From DATCMU01 sp036563245 (lineage in GTDB: Bacteria; Pseudomonadota; Alphaproteobacteria; Rhizobiales; Devosiaceae): a stretch of DNA of 64,000 nt. Positions 57,983 to 64,000 of the stretch are shown here, piece after piece (position 1 is the first letter of the stretch; every line of letters begins with the position of its first letter). The notes beneath the pieces were generated by a model. The model saw only the letters and a program-made list of their open reading frames with translations, had not been told where the DNA came from and searched no databases. The position numbers and the translations under genes were made by a program. The stretch spans positions 62,001 through 126,000 of the forward strand of contig DATCMU010000053.1 in NCBI GenBank assembly GCA_036563245.1, in the 5' to 3' direction.

Positions 57983-59101
57983 ATGCAACCGATCTGGGCG
58001 GTGGGCCTCATGACCGGGACGGTGCTCGACGGCAATATCGATGTCGCCCTGCTCCGGACCGATGGAGAGACAATCGAGCGCTTCGGCCCCTATACGCTCG
58101 CCCCCTATCCGCAATCGATCCGGCGCCATCTCGAACTTGCGCAGGCCGAGGCGTTGAAATGGAACTTCGAGGGGCCGGATCCAGCGATCTTCGCCGAGGT
58201 CGAAGACGCGCTGACCCGTGCGCAGTCGGCCGCCGTGCGCGATCTGGTCGAATCTTCGGGCATGTCGCTTGGCGAAATCGGCATAGTCGGTTTCCACGGC
58301 CAGACCGTACTGCATCGGGGGCCGCAGGACGGGCGGCCCGGAGACACCCGCCAACTGGGCGATGGCAAGCTCATGCGCGACCTGCTCGGCGTGCCGGTTG
58401 CCTATGACTTTCGTTCCGCCGACATACGGGCCGGCGGCCAGGGCGCGCCTCTGGCGGCGATCTATCACAAGGCGTTGCTCAAGGGCATCGGCGCAACCGA
58501 CGGCGAAACGGCGGTTCTCAATCTCGGTGGCGTCGCCAATATCACCTGGTGGGATGGCGCGGACCAGCTGATCGCTTTCGATACAGGCCCGGCCAATGCT
58601 CCCATCAACGATTTCATCAAGGGGCTGGGCCTTGGCGACATGGACCGCGACGGTGTCCTTGCGCTTGGCGGCTCAGTCGACGAGGACCGGCTCGCGCGCC
58701 TGCTGCAACACCCCTATCTGAGTGCGCCCTATCCAAAGTCCCTTGACCGGTTCGATTTCTCCGCCAGGATGGCGGATGGCCTGTCGCCTGCCAATGGCGC
58801 CGCGACCCTGACCGCCTTTACCGCCAGCGCGGTCGGCAAGGCCCTCGATCTGCTGCCGCGCCGTCCCGGTCGACTGGTCGTATGCGGCGGCGGGCGGCAT
58901 AATCCCGCCATCATGGCCATGCTTGCCTCCCGTGCCGGGGTCGAGGCGGTACCCGCCGAGGCTGTGGGCTGGCGGGGCGATGCAGTGGAAGCAGAGTGCT
59001 TCGCCTTTCTTGCCGTGCGCGTTCTTCGTGGCCTTCCCTTCAGCTTTCCCACAACCACCGGCGCCCCGCACCCGATGACGGGCGGTGTTCTGGTCACTTG
59101 A
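57983..59101 (+). CDS. anmK: Anhydro-N-acetylmuramic acid kinase
   Basis: A 372-residue kinase that opens the 1,6-anhydro ring of anhydro-MurNAc and phosphorylates it to MurNAc 6-phosphate, the MurQ substrate. The N-terminal ATP loop is AVGLMTGTVLDGNIDVALL, GFHGQTVLH near 109 carries substrate residues, and VLNLGGVANIT, AFDTGPANAPINDF and VVCGGGRHNPAIM are conserved AnmK segments. The gene lies 10 bases after the hydrolase and closes the salvage operon started by murQ. Confidence 0.95.
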   Translation: MQPIWAVGLMTGTVLDGNIDVALLRTDGETIERFGPYTLAPYPQSIRRHLELAQAEALKWNFEGPDPAIFAEVEDALTRAQSAAVRDLVESSGMSLGEIGIVGFHGQTVLHRGPQDGRPGDTRQLGDGKLMRDLLGVPVAYDFRSADIRAGGQGAPLAAIYHKALLKGIGATDGETAVLNLGGVANITWWDGADQLIAFDTGPANAPINDFIKGLGLGDMDRDGVLALGGSVDEDRLARLLQHPYLSAPYPKSLDRFDFSARMADGLSPANGAATLTAFTASAVGKALDLLPRRPGRLVVCGGGRHNPAIMAMLASRAGVEAVPAEAVGWRGDAVEAECFAFLAVRVLRGLPFSFPTTTGAPHPMTGGVLVT

Positions 59102-59107
59102 CACCAA

Positions 59108-59530
59108 TCAGATCGGCTTTTGCAGAAACACCCGGATTCGCCCCTTTGGGAAGTCCCTGAGTTCGCCAAACCGGGCATAGCCGGCGCGCTCATAGACCTT
59201 GAGCGCGACCGGACTGAACGTGTCGATATAGGCGCCGTGGCAACCTCGGGACCGCGCCTCCGTCTCGGCCGAAGCAAGCATTTTGCCAGCCAGTCCCTGC
59301 CCGCGCTGACTATTGGCGATCCATAGCCATTGCACGTAGAGCCAGCCCCATGCGGTATATCCCGAAATCCCTGCCACGAGTGCCCCCGCCTCATCTCGCA
59401 CCAGGACTGCCAGCGGCTGGCGGTTGGCCGGACCGACATCGGCATCGTTGAACGCCGAAAGGTTTTGCCCGATGACTTTCAGGTCGTCTGGATCAGCTTC
59501 TCCGGTCACCTGCAATGACAATTCGCTCAT
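59108..59530 (-). CDS. GNAT family N-acetyltransferase
   Basis: A protein of about 140 residues with the GNAT fold. The acetyl-CoA loop is the QRGQGLAGKML region (about 81-91), preceded by YVQWLWIANS and followed by YIDTFSPVALKVYERAGYARFGEL. The substrate is unknown, and the short SPVALKVYERAGY ending is common to many uncharacterised members. Start codons at 59530 and 59542 are both possible. It converges on anmK with a 6-base gap. Confidence 0.85.
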   Translation of the reverse strand: MSELSLQVTGEADPDDLKVIGQNLSAFNDADVGPANRQPLAVLVRDEAGALVAGISGYTAWGWLYVQWLWIANSQRGQGLAGKMLASAETEARSRGCHGAYIDTFSPVALKVYERAGYARFGELRDFPKGRIRVFLQKPI

Positions 59531-59663
59531 CGTTTCCGCCATCCAATGCGTGTGTTTAAGGTCGCCACGCAGGCGTCCGCACGGCGCAATTCGTGTGCCA
59601 GGGCAGTGAATGTCGCGCCAAACGGCCTTCGGCCAGCCCCGCGCACACGCGCCACGTGCGTCT

Positions 59664-60119
59664 TCACGTGTTGTCCGGCGTGCCAACCCGGGGGTTTTCC
59701 ATCCTGTCGCCCGGTTCAAGGCCGATTTCCTGCGACCGGCCGCCAGCGATCTCTAGGACGAACCGGACCGGAACGCCCGAAGGTATCGGCGTGGTATCCA
59801 TCGGGCGCGCGTTTACGTGAATACTGCGGACCGTGCCATCGGTGGCGACAAAGATCATGTCGAGCGGGATAAGGGTATTCTGCATCCAGAATGCCACGTT
59901 CTGCTCGCTTCCGAAGTCGAAGAGCATGCCGGCGTCCTTCGCCAGCTCCTGACGATACATCAGCCCCTTCGCCCGTTCGTCCGGAGTCTGCGCCAGCTCG
60001 ACATTGAACGTGAAGTCGCCCTTCGCGGTGTGGAGGACAACCGTGTTCTCGCTCATTGCACAGGCGGAAAGCACCTGCGCGAACACGAACACAATGGCAG
60101 CAAGAAATACTGCGCGCAT
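59664..60119 (-). CDS. DUF192 family exported protein
   Basis: A 151-residue protein. The N-terminal signal has a lipobox-like LSAC with Cys20, suggesting a lipoprotein or a cleaved Sec signal. The DUF192 body contains ERAKGLMYRQEL, GMLFDFG, VAFWMQNTLIPLDMIFV and RFVLEIAGG. Function is unknown; the family is small, conserved and often next to double cold-shock-domain genes in rhizobia. It lies 20 bases after the cold-shock gene, so the two form an operon. Confidence 0.88.
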   Translation of the reverse strand: MRAVFLAAIVFVFAQVLSACAMSENTVVLHTAKGDFTFNVELAQTPDERAKGLMYRQELAKDAGMLFDFGSEQNVAFWMQNTLIPLDMIFVATDGTVRSIHVNARPMDTTPIPSGVPVRFVLEIAGGRSQEIGLEPGDRMENPRVGTPDNT

Positions 60120-60139
60120 CTGAAGGCCGCTCCGGACGG

Positions 60140-60763
60140 CTAGTGAGAGGAAGGTGCCTCGCCCCAGCCTTCGGGCCGGATTTCGGCGACCATAAGTCCC
60201 TTCGGACCATCGCCGTAGCGCGCCAGGACAATCTGACCCGGACGCAACTCGGTGAAGCCAAAGCGGCGTAAGGTCTCCATGTGCACGAAGATGTCCGGAT
60301 GCCCCTCACCCTTGGAGAGAAATCCGAACCCGCGAACCCGATTGAACCACTTCACTTCGAGCCGCTCCAGCGAAGACGTCGGCTCCACCTGTACATGGGT
60401 GCGCGCGGCGGGCATCTGCGCGGGGTGCCGCGCGGTGGATTCATCCATGGACAGAATCCTGAGGGCCTGCAGGCCGCCGGGGCGACTCAGCGCCTCGCAC
60501 ACAATGCGGGCGCCCTCATAGGCAGTCTGGTAGCCGTCGCGGCGCAGGCAGGTCACATGCAGCAGCACGTCGGGCATTCCATTGTCGGGGATGATGAAGC
60601 CGAACCCCTTGGCGACGTCGAACCACTTGATCGCGCCCGTCACCTCGATAACGTCCAGCTCGTTACCCGAAGCCGGCATGTTCTGCCGATCATCCGGCGC
60701 ACCCGAGTTCAACTCGGCCTGCACCGCGGGATAGTCCCCTCCGGGATTGGACTTGGCCCCCAT
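60140..60763 (-). CDS. Cold-shock protein with two cold-shock domains
   Basis: A 207-residue protein with two CSDs. The first (about 40-105) has GAIKWFDVAKGFGFIIPD and VLLHVTCLRR; the second (about 135-200) has EVKWFNRVRGFGFLSKGEG and IFVHMETLRRFG. Both keep the aromatic RNA-binding patches (KGFGF and RGFGF; DVLLH and DIFVH). Two-domain CSPs are typical of alphaproteobacteria and act as RNA chaperones or stationary-phase regulators. The start at 60763 has no clear Shine-Dalgarno. It is first in a cspD-DUF192 operon. Confidence 0.92.
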   Translation of the reverse strand: MGAKSNPGGDYPAVQAELNSGAPDDRQNMPASGNELDVIEVTGAIKWFDVAKGFGFIIPDNGMPDVLLHVTCLRRDGYQTAYEGARIVCEALSRPGGLQALRILSMDESTARHPAQMPAARTHVQVEPTSSLERLEVKWFNRVRGFGFLSKGEGHPDIFVHMETLRRFGFTELRPGQIVLARYGDGPKGLMVAEIRPEGWGEAPSSH

Positions 60764-60821
60764 ATCGACTACGCCTTTGCCATACTCTGCCCCGCCGCCT
60801 GCGAGGTACTCTACACAACCT

Positions 60822-60849
60822 ATTCTAGTGTGGCCGATTCAAAGACAAA
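60822..60849 (-). promoter_or_regulatory. Possible promoter of the cold-shock gene
   Basis: On the minus strand a -10-like TAGAAT (plus coordinates 60822-60827) lies 15-16 bases from TTTGTCT (60843-60849). It would give a leader of about 50 nt. Confidence 0.35.
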
Positions 60850-60978
60850 AGTTAAGAAGGCGTTTCAATTTTGTTACACCACGCGATACCCGCGTCCGAG
60901 CCGGTTGCCTATGCCCGGCTGTCGCAATAGCCTGCGTGTCCCCCCAAACCTCTCCGATCGGCGAGAAAGGCCTGATTC

Positions 60979-61398
60979 ATGAAGTATCTGCATACAATGG
61001 TGCGCGTATCCAATGTCGAGGACAGCCTGCGATTCTACTGCGAGGGCCTCGGTCTTCAGGAATCGCGCAGGATCGAAAACGACAAGGGCCGCTTCACGCT
61101 CATCTTCCTCAAGGCGCCCGGCGATGCCGGCGGCGAAGTCGAGCTGACCTACAACTGGGACCCTGAGGAATATACCGGCGGGCGCAATTTCGGCCATCTG
61201 GCCTATCGCGTCGCCAATATCTACGAGCTGTGCCAGCACCTTTCGGACATGGGCGTCACCATCAACCGCCCGCCGCGCGACGGGCACATGGCTTTCGTGC
61301 GATCGCCGGATGGCATCTCGATCGAACTGCTTCAGGAAGGCGAATCCCTGCCGCCGCAGGAGCCGTGGGCCTCGATGCCCAATACCGGCGCCTGGTAG
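60979..61398 (+). CDS. gloA: Lactoylglutathione lyase (glyoxalase I)
   Basis: A 139-residue VOC-family metalloenzyme that converts the methylglyoxal-glutathione hemithioacetal to S-lactoylglutathione. The four metal ligands are visible in the expected order: H5 (KYLHTMVRV), E55 (GEVELTYNW), H73 (FGHLAYRV) and E116 (GISIELLQ). NFGHLAYRV and FVRSPDGISIELL are GloA hallmarks, and the length is normal. It is divergent from the cold-shock gene and followed by a hairpin. Confidence 0.93.
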   Translation: MKYLHTMVRVSNVEDSLRFYCEGLGLQESRRIENDKGRFTLIFLKAPGDAGGEVELTYNWDPEEYTGGRNFGHLAYRVANIYELCQHLSDMGVTINRPPRDGHMAFVRSPDGISIELLQEGESLPPQEPWASMPNTGAW

Positions 61399-61428
61399 CC
61401 CGGCTTAAGATCCTGTCAACCAATTCAC

Positions 61429-61458
61429 TTAGCGGGCGGTTAGGCATCCGCCCGCTAA
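61429..61458 (+). terminator. Terminator-like hairpin after gloA
   Basis: An 11-bp perfect stem TTAGCGGGCGG/CCGCCCGCTAA (61429-61439 with 61448-61458) has an 8-nt loop. The downstream U tract is poor (ACTTGT). Confidence 0.65.
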
Positions 61459-61515
61459 ACTTGTCGGCGATTTGCACCTCTGGCCTTGCGGCCACAAGAA
61501 GCAGCGCGCCCGCCA

Positions 61516-61980
61516 ATGAGAACCCTCGCCGTCATCGCCGCCTGTCTCAGTGTCGTCCTGTCCGGCTGCGTGCCCATGGCGATGTTTGCCCAGGGCGGCG
61601 GAAGCGCCTATCGCGGCTATCACCAGCGCCTGGGCGTCTATGTCGCCAGCAACCAGGTCAACACGCTATGCCTGTCGCCTGCCCTGCGGCTGGCCATATG
61701 GGACTTCGAGGGGCATTTCGGGAAAAAAGTGGTGATGAATTCGGGCTATCGCACGCCTTGGCATAACCACGACGTGGGCGGCGCCTCCCAGTCCTATCAC
61801 ACCAAGTGCATGGCTGCGGACTTCTTTATCCCTGGCGTTCCGACCAACAAGCTTGTGGCCTATGCGCGCCAGAGCGGCATGGTCGGCGGGCTTGGATGCT
61901 ATTCCGGGCAGCGCTTCATCCACATCGACGTCCGGGAGCGTCCGCGGGGGCACAAGGGCCCGGTAACCTGGGGTTGCTGA
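61516..61980 (+). CDS. M15A-type D,D-carboxypeptidase-like lipoprotein (YcbK/DUF882-like)
   Basis: A 154-residue predicted lipoprotein with a signal and lipobox LSGC (Cys18). The peptidase M15A core has NSGYRTPWHN (about 75-84), the zinc ligands H95 and D102 in SYHTKCMAADF, and HxD at 136-138 in RFIHIDVR. Such enzymes trim peptidoglycan side chains in the periplasm. Several cysteines (C52, C98, C128, C154) may form disulfides. It is close to tRNA-Glu and not obviously co-transcribed with gloA. The catalytic set looks complete. Confidence 0.86.
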   Translation: MRTLAVIAACLSVVLSGCVPMAMFAQGGGSAYRGYHQRLGVYVASNQVNTLCLSPALRLAIWDFEGHFGKKVVMNSGYRTPWHNHDVGGASQSYHTKCMAADFFIPGVPTNKLVAYARQSGMVGGLGCYSGQRFIHIDVRERPRGHKGPVTWGC

Positions 61981-62020
61981 TCGGGTTATCCAGAACTCGT
62001 TGAATGGTGGAAAATCGCTC

Positions 62021-62049
62021 TTGCGCTTGGGGGGCAAGAACCCTATACG
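62021..62049 (+). promoter_or_regulatory. Probable promoter of tRNA-Glu
   Basis: TTGCGC (62021-62026) and TATACG (62044-62049) are spaced by 17 bases and end 16 bases before the tRNA. The -35 is identical to that before tRNA-Cys. Confidence 0.6.
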
Positions 62050-62065
62050 GACCTGCGTTGCCGCT

Positions 62066-62141
62066 GCGCCCATCGTCTAGCGGTCCAGGACGCCGCCCTT
62101 TCACGGCGGAAACACGGGTTCGATTCCCGTTGGGCGTACCA
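62066..62141 (+). tRNA. tRNA-Glu (TTC anticodon)
   Basis: The acceptor GCGCCCA pairs with TGGGCGT (one G-T end pair). The anticodon arm CCGCC-CTTTCAC-GGCGG carries TTC, the T-arm is ACGGGTTCGATTCCCGT, and CCA is encoded at 62139-62141. Confidence 0.95.
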
Positions 62142-62472
62142 CACTGCATGTGGTCTTGTTTGATTGCGGTGCGTTATCCGCAAGCTCGCGCATCCTTCGA
62201 TCAGGAACGCCGGGTTGCTGGTGCTGATCGCGGGATTGTACTTGCGCAGCCCTTTTCCCATGCCTGCCGCACAAGCATGCTGAAAAGGCGCGATATTCCG
62301 TTTGCCGCCTGCGCACCTCCCCGCCTGGAAATTTGTGCCGCCGTTTGCGCCGTGCGCTTGTTCGACACGACTGCTTGCTTTACAGTTCTGCGTTCGCTTG
62401 CGGGTGCCGCTGCCACGGCCCGCATGGCGGCCGCGCCGCCGCAGGCTTGAGCGCCACGCGTCAATACGCGTC
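62142..62472. other. Gene-free stretch between tRNA-Glu and the inositol-dehydrogenase-like gene
   Basis: No supported gene. Open frames here run through the tRNA or lack family features. Three ACGCGT hexamers are clustered at 62456-62480, at the end of the minus-strand gene. Nothing else is recognisable. Confidence 0.6.
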
Positions 62473-63483
62473 CTACGCGTAGAGCGACGGTCGCTCCGGC
62501 ATATCGATTGGCACAATGGACCCCGGGTCCGCCTGCGCCGCAACACAGGCATCTGCAGCTACGGCCGCGGCATACCCGTCCCATGAAGACGGGCCAGCGA
62601 CGGTTCCCTCACCCGCCGCATCCAGAAACGCCTGCAGTTCCGTGTCATACGCGGCGATGAAACGCTCTTTCCAGTCCTGCAGGATTGACTGACCCAATCG
62701 ACCGCGGTGCCGCAACACGACGGCTTCGGGCTCTGGCAGTCGGGCCGTGCCATCTTCGCCGACCACCTCGCACTGAATGTCGTAGCCATAGGCGCAGTTG
62801 ATGAAAATCTCGATGTCGATCCGCACCCCACCAGCCGTTTCCAGCAGCACAATCTGCGGGTCGGCCAGACCGGCCGGTGCGCGGCGGGTGGCACGGGGGA
62901 AGATCACCTGCGCGGAACGGTATTCCTGGCCAAGCAGCCAGCGCAGGACATCGATTTCGTGTATCGCGGTTTCATGAATGGCCAGCGCGTTGCTGGTATC
63001 AGGCCCTGACGACACGTTGCGATGCGCGGCATGCACCATGAGCGGAGCACCGAGGTCGCTATCGAGCGCGTGCTTGAGTGCAAGGTATCCGCTATCGAAT
63101 CGCCGCATGAACCCGACCTGCACCAGCCGCCGGCCGGCGGCGACTTCGGCTTCGACTATGCGCTGTGCGCCTTGCGTGGAGGTCGCCAGGGGCTTCTCGC
63201 AAAAGACCGGTTTTCCGGCGGCGATCGCTTCAAGCACGTAGGACTCGTGGGTCTGTGCCGACGAGGTGACCAGTATCGCCTGCACGGCTTCGTCGGCGAT
63301 CAGGTCGCCGGCCCTGTCGTGAATTCCTGCGTCAAGCCCGAGATCGCTGATGGCACGAGCCGCGGCGGCCGGATTGACGTCGTGGACCGCCACGATTCGC
63401 CCGCCGGAAAGCGCATGGTCAATCCGCCTCGCATGATCGCGCCCGATCGCGCCGGTGCCGATGACACCGATTCCTGTTGCCAT
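62473..63483 (-). CDS. iolG: Inositol 2-dehydrogenase-like Gfo/Idh/MocA oxidoreductase
   Basis: A 336-residue NAD-dependent dehydrogenase. GIGVIGTGAIGRDHARRI (about 4-21) is the cofactor loop as in rhizobial IolG. VFCEKPLATS contains EKP, VQVGFMRRFDSGY and HAAHRNVSS are IolG-type segments, and AIHETAIHEIDVLRWLLG carries the catalytic Asp/His. It oxidises myo-inositol (or scyllo/D-chiro forms) to inosose. The start at 63483 follows AAGGAAG. The upstream gene is cut by the window, and no other iol genes are visible, so the exact substrate is less certain than the family. Confidence 0.82.
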   Translation of the reverse strand: MATGIGVIGTGAIGRDHARRIDHALSGGRIVAVHDVNPAAAARAISDLGLDAGIHDRAGDLIADEAVQAILVTSSAQTHESYVLEAIAAGKPVFCEKPLATSTQGAQRIVEAEVAAGRRLVQVGFMRRFDSGYLALKHALDSDLGAPLMVHAAHRNVSSGPDTSNALAIHETAIHEIDVLRWLLGQEYRSAQVIFPRATRRAPAGLADPQIVLLETAGGVRIDIEIFINCAYGYDIQCEVVGEDGTARLPEPEAVVLRHRGRLGQSILQDWKERFIAAYDTELQAFLDAAGEGTVAGPSSWDGYAAAVAADACVAAQADPGSIVPIDMPERPSLYA

Positions 63484-63601
63484 TTCTGACTTCCTTCGGT
63501 TTTTCAAGCCCATGAAGGCGACCTGACCCAGTTCATCGAAAGCCGCCGGTTGTTACCGCCTCACGCGGGCGGTCGCGGCAAGGGCGCGAACGGCCCGTTG
63601 A

Positions 63602-64000
63602 CTACAACGAACCATTGACCGCCATCCGGAAACGCGCGGCAAGATCGCCTTCCCACCACATTGGGAAATTCGTGCCCCATTTGTTGTTGTAGAGATTGAA
63701 GCGAATGCCGCCAAGGTAGGCCGGAGGGACGGTCGAATACGCCATGAAGCCATGGTCCTCCGGGCCGACAAGTGGCGTGTCCATCGGGGCCAAAGTGAGT
63801 TCGTGACCCTGCCCGATTTCGGCTCGAACGGCTGATACCGCCTGCAATGCCCCGCCTCCCCCGGCGGCCTCCGAGCCAGCGCGATGCCACAGGCCCATTT
63901 TGCGCAGGTGCCAGCTGGCACCGATTGGCGAGAAGACAAGAAAACCCGCCTCCGGCATGCGGTTGGCCGGCTTGTGGCGCAACACGACCCGGCACTCCAG
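63602..64000 (-). CDS. C-terminal end of a gene that continues beyond the window (possibly DUF5054 family)
   Basis: The frame is open from base 64000 downward, so only about 132 C-terminal residues are present. The segment ends with FNLYNNKWGTNFPMWWEGDL, then AARFRMAVNGSL, and earlier FMAYSTVPPAYLGG. The N-x-WGTNFPMW pattern recalls the end of DUF5054-type glycoside-related proteins, but this is from memory and weak. It is on the same strand as the inositol-dehydrogenase-like gene, 118 bases upstream of it, and so possibly part of a carbohydrate locus. Confidence 0.6.
   Translation of the reverse strand: MECRVVLRHKPANRMPEAGFLVFSPIGASWHLRKMGLWHRAGSEAAGGGGALQAVSAVRAEIGQGHELTLAPMDTPLVGPEDHGFMAYSTVPPAYLGGIRFNLYNNKWGTNFPMWWEGDLAARFRMAVNGSL

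Noticed and set aside
62004..62450. Plus-strand open frame running through tRNA-Glu
   Set aside because: It contains the whole tRNA gene and has no family features or ribosome binding site.

Overview
The window is a high-GC stretch (about 63% by eye) of an alphaproteobacterial chromosome, most likely Hyphomicrobiales. Three things point there: an NDUFS4-like 'ETC complex I subunit', a complete aapJQMP general amino-acid ABC transporter with a second AapJ, and a cysD plus fused cysN/C sulfate-activation pair. A Devosia/Pelagibacterium-like (Devosiaceae) host is my best guess, from protein style only. It reads as ordinary chromosome: five single tRNA genes (Cys, Asn, Pro, Arg, Glu), no rRNA, no phage, no CRISPR array and no classical insertion sequence.

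Layout. 1-2121 is the 3' part of nrdJ (B12-dependent ribonucleotide reductase) with a strong terminator. 2231-3366 is a patch of palindromic repeats in which two copies of a 0.36-0.38 kb repeat directly abut a small GIY-YIG nuclease gene. 3505-10045 carries an outer-membrane beta-barrel protein, a PaaK-like ligase, a TauE/SafE exporter behind a probable BigR/SqrR-type operator, two small membrane or unknown proteins, a CDF metal transporter and an aldo/keto reductase. 10189-12787 has tRNA-Cys, a mobA-like gene, tRNA-Asn and a tandem triplet of small secreted cysteine-containing proteins of unknown function. 12923-20843 holds sulfur and general metabolism (cysNC, cysD, photolyase, cysK, cardiolipin synthase, AlaX). 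20856-27844 is the aap operon, with metC divergent from it. 27863-29113 has a PAP2 phosphatase, tRNA-Pro and the complex I subunit.

29208-39202 is a sugar regulon on the minus strand. It runs from a substrate-binding protein through two permeases and an ATPase to two TIM-barrel isomerases and two Gfo/Idh/MocA dehydrogenases. A divergent LacI-type regulator is separated from it by two clear LacI-type operators. 39563-49228 is an eleven-gene minus-strand operon: a TRAP transporter, a Gfo/Idh dehydrogenase, a lactonase-like metallo-hydrolase, an FCD-GntR regulator, an isopropylmalate-dehydrogenase-like enzyme, OtnK, OtnC, an ABM-domain protein and an SDR. OtnK and OtnC mark it as four-carbon acid-sugar (tetronate) catabolism to DHAP, but without the usual dehydrogenase families.

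49625-59101 is a peptidoglycan-salvage locus: an RpiR/MurR-type regulator divergent from murQ, a dipeptide-type ABC importer with a fused ATPase, a beta-lactamase-fold hydrolase and anmK. Together they would import amino-sugar or muropeptide fragments, cleave the peptide, phosphorylate anhydro-MurNAc and remove the lactyl ether. 59108-64000 ends with GNAT, DUF192 and double cold-shock-domain genes, a glyoxalase, an M15A peptidase lipoprotein, tRNA-Glu, an inositol-dehydrogenase-like gene and a truncated gene.

The most unusual items are the repeat-bounded GIY-YIG unit, the triplicated secreted protein family with a shared CtrA-like upstream motif, the dedicated muropeptide-salvage transporter operon and the non-canonical tetronate operon.
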